Positions 22,491-34,246 of a DNA stretch of 64,000 bases are shown here, one piece after another (the stretch's first letter is position 1; each line of letters opens with the position of its first letter). The notes under the pieces were generated by a model. The model searched no databases and was not told the origin of the DNA. It worked only from the letters and a program-made list of their open reading frames with translations. Position numbers and translations under genes: made by a program. The stretch is taken from positions 15,027,501 to 15,091,500 of the forward strand of contig CM067556.1 in assembly GCA_034509755.1 (NCBI GenBank). The letters are read 5' to 3'. This stretch comes from Anisodus tanguticus (taxonomy: Eukaryota; Streptophyta; Magnoliopsida; Solanales; Solanaceae).

Positions 22491-24695
22491 TAAGGCGGGC
22501 TAGTGGATTGGGTCGGCCCGGTCCCGACCCCACCCTCGCCTCGATCCCCCTTAAAATAATGGTGTTGGGACTCGAAATTGGGACGGGACCTAGACTCGTC
22601 CGGCCCAGGCCCGTCCCGCTCCGACCCCGTTTCGATCTCGCCCCGACCCCGTCCCGACCCCGCCTCCACCCCTTCCCGCCCCCGCCCCCGCCCCCCTTTG
22701 CAAAAATGACCGTTGCATAACAACCAATTTATATTTTGGCTGTTGCGCAACGATGATTTTTGGTCCCCTACCCCATAAACCCCCTACCCCCTTAATATTT
22801 ATTTTTAACCCTTAAGTTACTATATTTATAATTTAACCCAATTTTTCAACTATAAATACCTCATTTTCTCTTCATTTTATCTCACAAATCTTCCTACAAT
22901 CTCTCTAATCTCTCAACTCAATCTATCTCTCTCTACAAGTCTACAATTACATTGCCTACTAAATATTTTATTTTATTTGCTCATTTGTATAATTGTATCA
23001 AAGTTTAAAAATTGGGATTGAAGTTGATAACTAGCTTGAGGATTATCCATCGAGCAAAGTTTCAATTTTCAACCTCGATTACAAGTCGACTTTACGTCGG
23101 CGTTTGGTACCTTCGTTCCTTCTTTAAATTATTATTGTTACTTTATTTTAATTATCACACTTAATTTTATTATCTTTAATTATTTATTAGCATAATTAAA
23201 ATGGAAGGATTAAGAGGTATGAACAACTACTTGTTGCTTACGATTATAGAAGACCTATAACTTTATTTTTAACACCCATAATCGAAATCCAACTGATATG
23301 CTTATAGATCATTGGGGGAAAAATTCAGAACTTATTGAATTTTTAGAGAAATTTTTTCAAGCAACTAAAGAATTTTCTGGTATATATTATCCTACTATTT
23401 CAACTATGTTATTTTATATAGCTCTAATATTTTGTTACTTAATGAATATATGGAAAAACCATCTTATAAGACACCTATTAAAAATGTTTATCAAATTTAA
23501 AAAATATATTTTTCCTATTCCCACTATTTATATTATTGGTGTTGTATTAAATTCGACTATTAAAATAGACGATTGTAAAACACTTATTGAAACTATTTAT
23601 GATTGTATATCAGTACTTCCACCTCCAACTCCAAAAAACACAAATGAACAACCACCTAAGGAACCAACTAAAGAAGAAGTTTTGTCTAGCATACACGATG
23701 AATGCAAAAATATATACGCATTACCAACAAGAAAGTGCTAGCAACCAACCGACTTCTATACCATCTTTTTCTTCTACAATACAACCTTATAAAACATATG
23801 CTAGTATTGAAAGCCTTAGAAATAAAATGTTTAGTGGTTCTACTACTAATCAAGTTAGCGAGTTTGATGTTTTTGTTTTGCAGAGTGTTGTACCGTACAA
23901 AACAGTTCTCAATGAAGAAGGACGTGAAGACTTGCTTAAATACTGGAGGGACAATGAAAATATATTTCCGACACTAGCAAAGATTGCCCGAGATGTGTTG
24001 AACATTCAACCATCATCAACAGTGTCTGAAAGCACTTTTTCTGCCGGAAGATTTGAAATAGGAGAGCACAGACACTCATTAGTGGGAGACAACTTGGAGA
24101 TTGCAGTTTTATTCAGAGATTGAATACGAGCGGAGCGTAGAAGGTGCGGTCAACCGGAGATCAACGAAGAAGACGACGAAAACTACAACGAAATCTTGTC
24201 CGACGGAGTGGAAGCGACGTCGACCAATTTGACCAACAAATTCCAATTCCAACCGAAGAACCACAAGACATTGTGAAGAAATTAGAAAAGGTGTTCATAA
24301 ATATGTAATTTTTTTAATTGCAATTTTACTATGTATTTGCAACTTTCAACACCACAAAGTTGCAATTTTGAATTGTAGTACAAAAAAATCATATTTCTAT
24401 TAAATAATATAAGTGGCACAAAAACAACATTGGGATGTTTTTATTACAATATCTTATTCAATTTTTGAAGTGTTTATATATGTTTTTTTTTTAAAATTAA
24501 GTGGAAAAAAAACCCGAAAAAACTCGATCCCCTTCCGCCCCGCCCCGCTAAGACCGGTCCCCTTTTCCGACGGGACAGGACATCGGCGGATCCCACCAGT
24601 CCCACTGGAGGACCGATCCCGCCACTCCCCACGGGTCCCGTCCCGCCGGACCCCCGCCCCACCCTGCGCCGAACCCGGCCCACTGGCCACCCCTA
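22491..24695 (+). mobile_element. hAT transposon, internally deleted
   Basis: Ends are TAAGGCGGGCTAGTGG on the left and, read inward from the right, TAGGGGTGGCCAGTGGGCC; the left inverted repeat is decayed. The flanking 8-mers GACCAAAT (22483-22490) and GATCAAAC (24696-24703) match at 6 of 8, fitting an aged hAT 8-bp duplication. Both subterminal zones are C/G-rich ('cccgaccccg' words). The internal part is collinear with the larger hAT at 28480-31981, but the N-terminal half of the transposase is missing. Confidence 0.75.
23205..24307 (+). pseudogene. hAT transposase C-terminal remnant
   Basis: Broken frames at 23298-23741 and 23755-24123 correspond to the C-terminal half of the hAT transposase at 28872-31262. 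They show 'FFQATKEFSGIYYPTIS' and then the dimerisation domain 'YWRDNENIFPTLAKIARDVL', 'SSTVSESTFSAG', 'NLEIAVLFRD'. A frameshift near 23735 and a TGA at 24121-24123 break it. The BED finger and the first catalytic residues are absent. hAT transposase would cut and paste the element via its terminal repeats; this copy cannot. Confidence 0.8.
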
Positions 24696-24911
24696 GATCA
24701 AACTAATTTTCCTCTAAACTCTTCTTTTCATTTAAGTACTATTTATTATACATCTCGTTTAATTAAATTGCTAACATAAGCTAGTCACCATCTAGTGGAA
24801 TCCACGTCATTATCGATGTGTTAAAACTCAAATCAACTTGTACACTTTTTGGAAAATGAATAAAAACGGTCGGTTGATATTAAAAAAATCATAATTTTTT
24901 ATTCTTTTATA

Positions 24912-25283
24912 CTCCTTCCGGTCCAATTTATCTGATTTTTTTAAAATTTTAAGAGTTAATTTGATTAATTTTAAAGCTAAATTATATTAGATTAATTAAA
25001 TATTTTAAGATTAAATTCATATTTTTGAAAGCTACATGAAAATGCTATAAGCTGTAACTTTTCTTCTATTTTTTTTAATTACATAGGAGTAGGGGAAGGA
25101 GAAACATGGAGGGAATCATAACGTGGGGATTCGAACCTTCACCAACGAGGTGAAAGTTCATGTAGTCAACCAACTGAATTATTAGATATTTATCAACTTT
25201 TCTCATATCTATTTGTTAAAAAAATATATTACAATTTAAATCTCAAAAAATGAAAAATATCAAATAAATTGAAAACTCCATAG
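24912..25283. mobile_element. Probable MITE (Stowaway-like)
   Basis: The left end 'ta-ctccttccggtccaatttat' and the right end, whose reverse complement reads 'ctatggagttttcaatttat', form weak inverted repeats with TA flanks. The body is AT-rich and non-coding apart from a tRNA-like block at 25100-25190. Boundaries are uncertain. Confidence 0.4.
25100..25190 (-). repeat. tRNA-like block (SINE-head relic)
   Basis: The minus strand shows an A-box-like 'aattcagttggtt' and a B box 'ggttcgaatcccc' about 45 bases apart. Acceptor-stem halves do not pair convincingly, so it is a tRNA-derived SINE head or degraded tRNA pseudogene, not a functional tRNA. Confidence 0.4.
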
Positions 25284-25701
25284 TATATAGCAGCGTTGGT
25301 CAGAAACAAACTATAAATCGGAGTATAAAGAGGCATAAGTGAGAGCTTTCACTTAAATTTCAAATTAGGAGGGCCAGGCCTGCACGCAAATTATTTATGT
25401 TAATATTTTTACATACCTACCTATACAAACTTGAAGACCAAAGTCAGTTTTTTATAATATTATACCACAAATTTGAATAGGACAGTCAACTTTTTTTTAT
25501 TTTATCTTTGACTACTTAGCTAACTTTGCCTTTGTGTACATACTACACATAATGTAAGAAGTATTAGTACTGTATAAATTAATTGTGTTTTCTTTTCCCT
25601 CCCCCTCCATAATTTAACTATAGCAAAATTAAGTTCGAACAGTACTGGACAACTAAACGAAGTAAAGATATTCCAACATGCCTCAGGAATAGATCAAAAA
25701 T
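25284..25701. other. Intergenic AT-rich DNA
   Basis: No gene recognised between the MITE and the SINE. Confidence 0.45.
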
Positions 25702-25709
25702 AACTTCGA

Positions 25710-26240
25710 GTCCAGTGGTCAATACATTAGGGTATTGTTGTATGAGGTTCCGTGTTCGAGTCCTCTGATCAGCGAGAGTGGAACTGTGTTCCCCCAAAAA
25801 AATCCCTCCATACGCGTAGGACCAAGCGGTGTATACTAATCCGTAGGGCCAGGCCGGAGGTGGGGTTTTCTGGGGTATGAGGCCGTAATGCGGTGGGACC
25901 AGTCACTTTAAAATGTTTACCCTACCACAGTTTTGTCCTCTGGGGCATAGTCCAGCGCCAAAGCCTGGGTGCTATAAGGCGCTATGGCATGGGACAGCGT
26001 GGGTTCGATTCCCCGCAAGCACGAAGAAACTCTGCATGTTGGGGAATTTGACCTTGTCTCATTGATCGGTTGTACGCTCCCGTAAAAAGCGGCCACCGGA
26101 GCACATCCCGCGATTTACCCGGTAATAGTGTTGAAGGACCGGTCCTATTACCTCCGGGACGTCCGGTAATACCAAATGAAGTAGTCGCGCGCAAGCGCTC
26201 AAAACCCTGATTATCAAAAAAAAAAAAAAAAAAAAAAAAA
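25710..26240 (+). mobile_element. tRNA-derived SINE, apparently with two tRNA-like units
   Basis: Flanked by the target duplication AACTTCGA (25702-25709 and 26241-26248) and ending in a poly-A of about 25. The head has an A-box-like 'ccagtggtcaatac' and a B box 'gtgttcgagtcct' near 25752. A second B-box-like 'gggttcgattcccc' occurs near 26000, inside a body that continues 'acatcccgcgatttacc' and 'gaaggaccggtcc'. That body is shared with the SINE at 47245-47619. SINEs are copied by LINE machinery from Pol III transcripts. Confidence 0.8.
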
Positions 26241-26248
26241 AACTTCGA

Positions 26249-27112
26249 AACGGAAGCCCGTACACTTGCTATTTTCAATAATAATTGGTGAAATTCTTTC
26301 TTTTACATTAAATGATTTTTTACATAAACGCAGAAAGGTCACTGCAACAAGTGAGATGTATAACTTTACGTTTCGTTCTTTTGGGAATTTAATTTGTCAT
26401 CAGGAAACTACTATTTTTTGGGAGTTGTATTGAGATATTGCAATAAACCGAAACATGAATGGATTGTATTCTCTGTTCGGTTTTGTCACATGTGGTAATC
26501 CAATTTAATGGATTTTGAATTAGAACTTAATTGGTTTAATCTTTACTAGAGTGCTGACTCGTTCAAAATTTAGAAGATTAGACTGGGAGCCTAAGGAATC
26601 TTAGTTTAATCTAAAATCATAAGTTAAGCAGATGGAAGATGAGCATAAATAAAATGGTTCGTGGCGGAGAATACAAATGCGTGAAATGTTGGCATGTAAA
26701 TAAAGTCGGTGACACAAAATAGAAAGTATACATATATAATACATTTTGAGAAAAAACATTCGAATTTGACCCAAAATAAATAATATGATCACATTCACAT
26801 CACGTTAAACATGAAGATGTCTCGGTAATTTGATCTATTACTTGACTTATGGAATACAACAAACATATTACTATCAGATTTGAAGTGAAGCTTGACATAG
26901 GCTTTATCAGAATGGCTTTACGTCATTATAGCAAAGATGCACTAAATATACATGTTGAAGTTGTAATAAATAATGTCCTCACAAAATGAGCCCTTTTATG
27001 TTTACATAGAAATGTATATACTAGTATTAGAGAGAAAATCTTTTAAATAAGAGAATATGATAGAAATGATGTATATACAAAAAAGAATATGATGCAAATA
27101 TTTAGAAATGAT
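26249..27112. other. Intergenic AT-rich DNA
   Basis: No gene or repeat boundary recognised. Confidence 0.5.
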
Positions 27113-27117
27113 GTATA

Positions 27118-28386
27118 TGTTGGGAGATTTGCTCTATGGTACTTTATAAAGCAGTACGGGAAGTATTTAACTATTACAAGTATTCGAAAGGATAAACAAA
27201 GATTTCAATAATTCAACATGGAATCTGAAATTACAATCGCTACATAAGTAAAAACTGGAAATTCCAGTTTTGTAGAAGACGGAAAAATGTAAATTGTTTT
27301 TGCTGAGTCGAGTGTAGCACTCTGTCCTTAAGACAATATTGCCCCGTATGTATCCTTTATACGTCCTGGACAATTTGTCTCCCAAGATAAAACAGCAATG
27401 GAACCCTTGAGCAAAGGAAACTCAAGAGCTACCGTGAAGAATATTGAGTAACGAAATGATGCTTGGAAGTTGTAGGAAGAAAACTATTTTGGTTGTGTAT
27501 TTTCGTGCACCGATTTGCTGCCTCTCTTTTTTCTCGTTAACTCTTGTGCTCAACAATGGTGTAAGGGGGTGTTTATATAGGTGAGGGAGGGGCTGAAAAA
27601 CTGCCTGAAAACTGCCTCCATAATAGCCAAATAATGGCCATTATGGAGGTAGTAAAGTCACCAACATAAATGGTGAAAGACCAACGGATTTGGCCATTAT
27701 AGGAGGAGTAATTCAGCCAAAATAAATGGCTGAATTGAGTGCTTGGCTTTTCTGTCTTGACCGTCGAAATTCTGAACTTCAGGGACCAAACCGTACATCT
27801 TGAAACTTCGGGGACCAAACTGTACATCTGAAATAATTCTGGTCCAAACTGTATATCTGAAACTTTTGGGATCAAACTGTACTTCTGGCAAAGTTTTCTT
27901 GCCCAAAAAGATAATATCAGAAGACCCACAGCCCACAGCCCACGACCCGTGACCCGAGAACCCGAGAACCCAGAACCCGGAGCCCGGAACCGGACGGGAC
28001 GGGCGGGCGGCGACGGCGCGCGTGTGGTCTTTCCTCGAACCGAAGCACATCTAGGTCCTCCCTCCTTTAAACACATGAGATACCCCTTGGGGTCCCAAAC
28101 CCCAAACCAATTTCGAATCTTATATACACAACAATTTTTTCTTCCTCTACCGATGAGGGAGAATTACACACAATACCACACTTTTCATGCTTCAAACACC
28201 TTACTTCGTGAACCAATATCTCTTTCATTTCTCAATGAAATTTGACGATTCTTGGCCCTACGGTTATCTACGTACTTAGTAGATCATGCATGTGTGAAGA
28301 ACCGGATTCTCCAACATACGTTACACTAGTGTTTAAGCCGTTAAAGTTGGTCGATCGCAACTCCCGCCAAAGGCAAATTTCCAACA
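27118..28386 (-). mobile_element. Solo LTR of the TGTTGGAAATTTGCC copia family, minus
   Basis: Plus-strand ends are TGTTGGGAG and TTTCCAACA, with a perfect target duplication GTATA (27113-27117 and 28387-28391). There is no internal region, so it arose by LTR-LTR recombination. It is collinear with the LTR at 10872-12399, including four 'ggaccaaactgtacatctg'-like units (27781-27900) and a GC-rich block at 27930-28025. Orientation follows the element at 10872-15716. Confidence 0.9.
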
Positions 28387-28479
28387 GTATATATGTACAA
28401 AAAATGCCAAAAAGCTCAAACAGAATTGCTCATATACGTTGTACTGTGACAACAGGGATTGCTTACGGTGGGTAATTAG

Positions 28480-31400
28480 TAGGCCTGGCCAGTGGGCCGG
28501 GCTCAGGTCTGGCGGGGTCGGGGCGGGACGGGTGAAGGGGTCGGGGCGGGACGGGTGAAGGGGTCGGGGTCGGGTCTGGCGGGGTCTGGCGGGACTTGCT
28601 CCAGTCCCGTCCCGATCCCGATCCCGTCGGTATCGGGTCGGGGCGGAGTCCGACGGGTTTTTTTTTTTTTTAAAATAACATATGTATAAAAAAAACTCAA
28701 TAAGCAAGATAAGATAGTGTAATAAAAACATCCCAATGCTGTTTTTGTGCCTCTTATATTAATAGACATGATTTTTTTGTAATACAAATACAATTGTCTA
28801 AAATCTAAATTGCAACTTTGTGGTGTTGTCCAAAAGTTGCAAATTACATAATAAAATTTCAATTAAAAAAATTACATTCTCAAAAAAACCTGTTCTAATT
28901 GCTTGATGATTTCCTGTGGTTCTTCGGTTGGAATTGGTATTTGTTGGTCAAATTGATCCACGTCGCTTCCACTACCTTCGGTTAAGATTTCGTTGTAGTT
29001 TTCATCTTCTTCTTCGTTGATCTCCGGTTGACCGCACCTTCTCTGCTCCGCTCGTATCCAATCTCTGAATAATACTGCAATTTCCAAGTCGTCTCCGGCT
29101 AATGAGTGTCTCGTGGTCTCCTATTTGATATCTCGCTGCGAAAAAGCGCTTTCGAGACGCAGCTTGATGACGCTTGAATGTTCAAAATATCTCGAGCCAT
29201 CAATGAAAGTGTCGGAAAGGTCTTCTCATTCCCCTCCAAAGATTTCAAACAAGTTTTCATGTCCATCTTCATTGATAACTTCTTGATACGGTACAGAACC
29301 CTGCAAAACAAAAATATCCAACTCGCTAATTTGGTTAGTAGTAGAGGTACGGCCGCACATTCTATTTCTGAGGCTTTCAATACTAGCCGCAAAAACAACA
29401 TGTCTTTTGTGAGGTTGTGTTGAAGATGAAGAAGATGGTATGGAAGCCGGTAAGTTACTAGCATTTTCTTGTTGATAAAATCTATATATATTTTTGCATT
29501 GGTGTTCTACGCTAGACAACACTTCTTCTTTAGTTTGTTCAATAGGTGGTGGGTGATTTAGATTTTTGGGACTTGGAGGTGGTAGTACTTCTATACAATC
29601 GTAAATAGTTTCAATTAGTGATTTAGTACCGTCTATTTTAATAGTAGGATTTAATACATAACCAATAATATAAATAGAGGGAATAGGAATAAAATATTTT
29701 TTAATTTTGACAAACATTTTTTTAATAGCTGTCTTATAAGCTGGTTTTTCCATATATTCACTAAGTAATAAAAATATTAGAGTTATATAAAACAACATAA
29801 TTGAAATAGTAGGATAATATATACCGGAAAATTCTTTTGTTGCTTGAAAAAAAATCTCTAAAAATACAATAAGTTCGGAAATTTTTACCCAATCACTATC
29901 TAAAATCATATCAGCTGGATTTTTATTATGAGAGTTAAAAAATAAAGTTATAGGTATTCTATAGTCATAAGCAACAAGTAGTTGCTCGTATAAAGAATTC
30001 CACCTAGTGGATACTTCTTGTGGAATTTTTCTATAAGGTAGTCCACAATTGTGACAAGTTTTTTTATATTCTTTTCTACGTTGTACTTTATTACTTTAAA
30101 AAATAAAGTTTATAGCAAATTGTATTTTACTAAGAATGTCTTCAAAAAGTGATAGACCATCCTTTACAATTAAGTTATATATATGGCATGCACATTTTAT
30201 ATGAAAATGATCTGGAAAAGATGGAGTTAAACTATTTTTTAAAATTGTAATTGCGTAATTGTTAGAAGAAGCGTTATCTAATGTAATAGTCATAATTTTA
30301 TCGGTTATTCCATAATAATGGCACACTTGATAAATATTATCTGCAATAAAAGTACCAGTGTGCCTATCATCTATATATCTATACGCTAAAATACGTTTTT
30401 GCATAGACCATTTATAATCTATCCAATGACAAGTTACAGTTAAATAATCATGGCCGTTAGTACTACGACCTATATCAGACGTGATAGATAATTTGCCATT
30501 AAAATGATATAATGAAAAACGTAAATATTGTTGATATTCATGCGCGAATTTAAATACATCTCTCTTAACAGTTGATCTAGGAAAACCGTTAAAAGCAAGA
30601 TTATATATATCTCTAATGTAATGAATAAAACCGGGAGATGAAGGAAATGAAAAAGGCAAACCCTCCACAACAACTAATTTTGATATTGCTTCCCTATCTC
30701 TATGTTTATTGTATTTAGAGCCTACAATTCCTCCCGTCATAGGGTTAATTTGACCCTGTACTTGGTCCGGAACAGTATCAGTATGTGAACCTTGTCCCGA
30801 TGGAGCGAGCTTTTGCGCACCCGGTTTTGAAGCCTGGTATTGGGCATACCTAGCTGGATGAGCACTTACTACGTGTCTAATTAAACCCCCCGTCCCACCG
30901 TGACCTTTTCCAGTTTTAAATTTTAAAACATTTTTACAAATTTTACATATAGCTACTTGATTCTCTACGTCCCTATCAAAAAATGTCCATGCATATGATT
31001 TTAATGGTCGTTTTTCTGGACCTCGTCTCATACTAGGGGGAATAGGAGGCATTTTAGTTGAAGGTGCACTAGTGGGTGTGTTGTCATCAACATTAGTGGG
31101 TGTATCATCTAGATCATCGTCTAAATTAAAGTCTTCTTGAGTTCCAGAAAATAGTTCCTCGTCTAAATCTAATGGTATTGTAGGAAAATGTTGAGTATCA
31201 ACAAAATCATCATGTGTAGGAATAAGATGACTAGAAGAAGTCTTACCCTTACCCTTAAACATACCTTTAATTTCTTCTATTTTAATTATATGCTAACAAA
31301 TAATTAAAGTAAATGAAATTAAGTTCGCTAAATAAAATAAACAGACAATAATAATTTAATGAAGGAACGAATGTACCAAACGCCGACGTAACGTCGACGT

Positions 31401-31981
31401 GTAATCGAGAGGTTGAAAATTGAAACTTTGCTCGATGGAAGATCCTCAAGCTAGTTGCCAACTTCACTCCCAATTCCCAAATGAATAAATAAAATTGATT
31501 ATTTAGCAAACAATGTAGACTTGTAGAGAGATATATTGAGAGATTAGAGAGATTGTAGGAAGATTTGTGAGAAAGATGAAGAGAAAATGAGTTATTTATA
31601 GTTGGAAAATTGGGCTAAAGTGTAAATATAATAACTTATGGGTTAAAAATAAATATTAAGGGGTAGGGGGGTTGGGGGAGGGGGGGAGGCCTAAAATGGC
31701 CGTTGCCCAACGGCCAAAATCTAAAATGGTCATTGGTGCAACGGTTATATTTGCAAAGGGGGAAAAATCGAGCGGGGTCGGGGGTCGGGACGGGCTCGGG
31801 TCAGGTGGGCCTGAGGCGGGCTCAGGTCTGACTGGACGGGACATTGTCCCGTCCCGAGTTCGAGTCCCGCCACCGTTAATTTTTTTGTTTTTACGCGGGG
31901 TCGGGGTCGGGGCAGGGTCGGGGCAGGGTCGGGACGAGGTCGGGTCGGGGTCGGGCCGTCTCGGCCCACTGACCACCCTTA
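28480..31981 (-). mobile_element. hAT transposon with near-complete transposase
   Basis: A perfect 8-bp target duplication GTAATTAG (28472-28479 and 31982-31989) flanks inverted ends TAGGCCTGGCCAGTGGGCC and, from the right, TAAGGGTGGTCAGTGGGCC. Both subterminal zones are strongly GC-rich with repeated 'ggggtcggg' words (28500-28660 and 31765-31965). The minus strand encodes a BED-finger hAT transposase (28872-31262). The perfect duplication suggests a fairly recent insertion. Confidence 0.92.
28872..31262 (-). pseudogene. BED-finger hAT transposase (RICESLEEPER-like), broken
   Basis: The first frame (31262 to 30096, 388 codons) has an acidic Asp/Thr/Pro-rich N-terminus, then a BED zinc finger at residues 89-136 (C106, C109, H130, H135). 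The RNase H-like core follows, with catalytic Asp candidates D263 ('TSDIGRST') and D329 ('TLDNASSN') and the 'KCACHIYNLIVKDGL' motif. An in-frame TAA at codon 389 is followed in the same frame by 'EVSTRWNSLYEQLL' and on to 29226. Frameshifts near 29230 and 29110 precede the C-terminal dimerisation domain, which ends at 28872. The transposase excises and reinserts the element in the nucleus. One nonsense codon and a few frameshifts make it a young pseudogene, unless these are sequencing errors. Confidence 0.88.
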
Positions 31982-31989
31982 GTAATTAG

Positions 31990-32094
31990 TCTTTTTGCTA
32001 TTTGGTGTACTCTTTACAAGTCATGCGTGATTTTATGAGTATATATTGGAAGTACTAATTTATTGGTCAAGTCATGAAACATGCTGGTATGTAA
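31990..32094. other. Short spacer
   Basis: Nothing recognised between the hAT element and the MITE. Confidence 0.4.
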
Positions 32095-32096
32095 TA

Positions 32097-32353
32097 CTCC
32101 CTTTTCTCAATTTGTTTAAATGTTGATCAGTTTTTGAGTCAAATAACTTTTTCTTTAATTTAATTTTAAATATAAATTTTTCAAGTATTTTATAATAAAA
32201 TTTATATATTTAAAAATTACATAAAAAATATTATAAATCTGCATAATTAATAATTCACAATATATTTAAAAAGTTGGAGAAAATCGTAATCAAAGAAAAA
32301 ATTATTTGACTCTCAAACTGGTCAAATCTTCAAACAAAGTGGTACGAATGGAG
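32097..32353. mobile_element. Stowaway-like MITE, 257 bp
   Basis: TA duplications (32095-32096 and 32354-32355) flank ends 'ctcccttttctcaatttgttt' and, reversed, 'ctccattcgtaccactttgttt'. The AT-rich interior is non-coding. These ends belong to the CTCCCTCCGT-type plant MITEs mobilised by mariner-like transposases. Confidence 0.65.
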
Positions 32354-32355
32354 TA

Positions 32356-32846
32356 ATAGAAACTTTGTCACAGACATGATATTTCAGAAATTATTGTTGG
32401 TTCCATGAAATTAAGGAAAATGATGACAGTTATAATGAGAACATTCCACGCATTATAATCACCATTTTCCCTTAGCTACCAAGCATAGTAAGATTTATTG
32501 TTAGCACTTTTTACTTTTACCCTATGACTTCTTTTATTCTGCATAACATCAGATCATTTGTATATAGTCGAGACCTATCCTATCAAATATATCCTATATA
32601 CCCCATACCTATCAAGGGTGGAGATAACATATAGATTCCGCATAACTCACTATAAATTTAGCTCAAATTTTATATATGTGATAAAATATTAATTAAATAC
32701 AAAATAAATTTAAACTGTAATTACTATTATTTGAGATTGTTATCTTAAAATTTAAAATTCATAAACTTTAAATTCTAAATCTACGTACACGAGCTTCACT
32801 GTATCTGAGGAAAATAAGAAAAGATATTAACACTTTACTATAGCCT
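32356..32846. other. Intergenic AT-rich DNA
   Basis: No gene recognised. Confidence 0.5.
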
Positions 32847-32851
32847 ATAGG

Positions 32852-34241
32852 TGTTGGAAATTTGCCTTTGGCGGGGAGATGCGTCCACCCATCTTTGATG
32901 AATTAAACACTAGTGTTCCACATGTTGGAGGCTTTGTCTCTTTACACATGCATGATCTACGAAGTGAGTAGATGACCGTAGGGCCAAGAATAGTCAAATT
33001 TCGTTGAGAAATGAAAGAGATATTGGTCCACGAAGTAAGGTGTTTGAGGCATGGAAATGTGGTGTGGGACAAATCTACCACATCGGTGGGAATAGGAAGA
33101 ATTGCTCTCTATATAAGTCTCTAATGTGGTAAAGGGTTTGGGACCCCATGTGTTTAAAGGAGGGAGGACCTAGATGTGTTTGGGTTCAAGGCTAAGCCCA
33201 CACGCGCGCCGCCGCCGGTCCGGTCTGTGGGCTGTGGGGACTTTCTGATATTATCTTTTTGGACCAAAAGACTTTGCCAGATGTACAGTTTGATCCCCGA
33301 AGTTTCTTATGTACAATTTTATCCCTGAAGTTTAATATTTTACAGTTTGGTCCCCAGAGTTTCTGGAAAGTTAGTTTTGGGGTGACGGAAGGCAGAAAAC
33401 TTTCTGCCTACCGTTGGACTATTTTCAGGAGCATTAACCAGCCATTATTTGGCTGATTAACTCCTCCATTATCACCCTCCTTCATGTCCATAATCCAGCC
33501 CCTCTTGATGGCCATTAACAACCATTACTTGGTTGTTTAATGCCCTCATAATGGTCATTAACAGCCATGTTTTGGGCAGTTGTACATCCCCTCCTCCATG
33601 CTATATATTGAGCTGTTGTTGGCTCAATTCGTGACTGCATAACATACAGAAAAACAGAAGAGAAAAACAACAACATACACAACATTAACAGCACATATCA
33701 GCCAGAATATAGCAGAAAAACAGTGCACAAAATAGTGAGAAAAATATACGAAAATACCACAAAAACAGTGTGATATACACAAGATATACACAACAGATAC
33801 ACACTATATACACAGAGACAAAAGAGAAGAGTATACAAAAACTCTTCCTTCCTTTTTCATATCTTCAGCAAGTCGATTCATATTTGTTTTCTTCGCCAGG
33901 CTCAACCTATTGGCTTTGTAGCGTTGAGATTAAAGTGTTGTTTTATCTTGGGAGACTATTGTCCGCTAACGTAAAAGCATATATATGGGGCAATCTTGTC
34001 TTAAGGACAGAGGGCAATCACTCGACTCAACACACAACGTTGTAACCATCCAGATTTAGTTGTTTCTTGATTTCAGGTTATCAAGATTCAAGACACAACA
34101 AGCTTGCGGCAGTTTTGAAGATTGGCCTATTTGTTCAACAAAATTCAATTTCTGAATATTGAATATTTGTTTATCCTTTCGAATACTTGTAATAGTTATT
34201 TACTACCGTACTGCTTTATAAAGTACAATAGAGTACCAACA
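32852..34241 (+). mobile_element. Solo LTR of the TGTTGGAAATTTGCC copia family, plus
   Basis: Ends TGTTGGAAATTTGCC and AGTACCAACA, with a perfect target duplication ATAGG (32847-32851 and 34242-34246). The order matches the family: promoter-proximal U3, TATA box, GC-rich block (33205-33240), 'acagtttg(a/g)tcccc' array (33280-33370), then a long 3' part up to the 'gtactgctttataaagtac' end. This is the most complete plus-oriented copy. Confidence 0.9.
33110..33117 (+). promoter_or_regulatory. LTR TATA box
   Basis: 'ctctctatataagtctc' lies about 260 bp into the LTR, with TATATAAG at 33110-33117. The same motif is kept in the other family members (CTATATAA, minus strand, near 12134 and 15450; a weaker 'tttataag' near 35750), so it is the probable element promoter. 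Confidence 0.6.
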
Positions 34242-34246
34242 ATAGG

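Noticed and set aside
22490..22750. Pro/Arg-rich small proteins on both strands
   Set aside because: These are produced by the 'cccgaccccg' subterminal repeats of the hAT element. The same artefact recurs at 24454-24706, 28333-28731, 31656-31989 and 54632-54997.
25100..25190. Functional tRNA gene on the minus strand
   Set aside because: A and B boxes are present, but the acceptor arms do not pair and no clear anticodon stem forms. A SINE-head relic is more likely.
28333..28475. Independent gene next to the solo LTR
   Set aside because: It spans the LTR end and hAT flank and has no conserved text.
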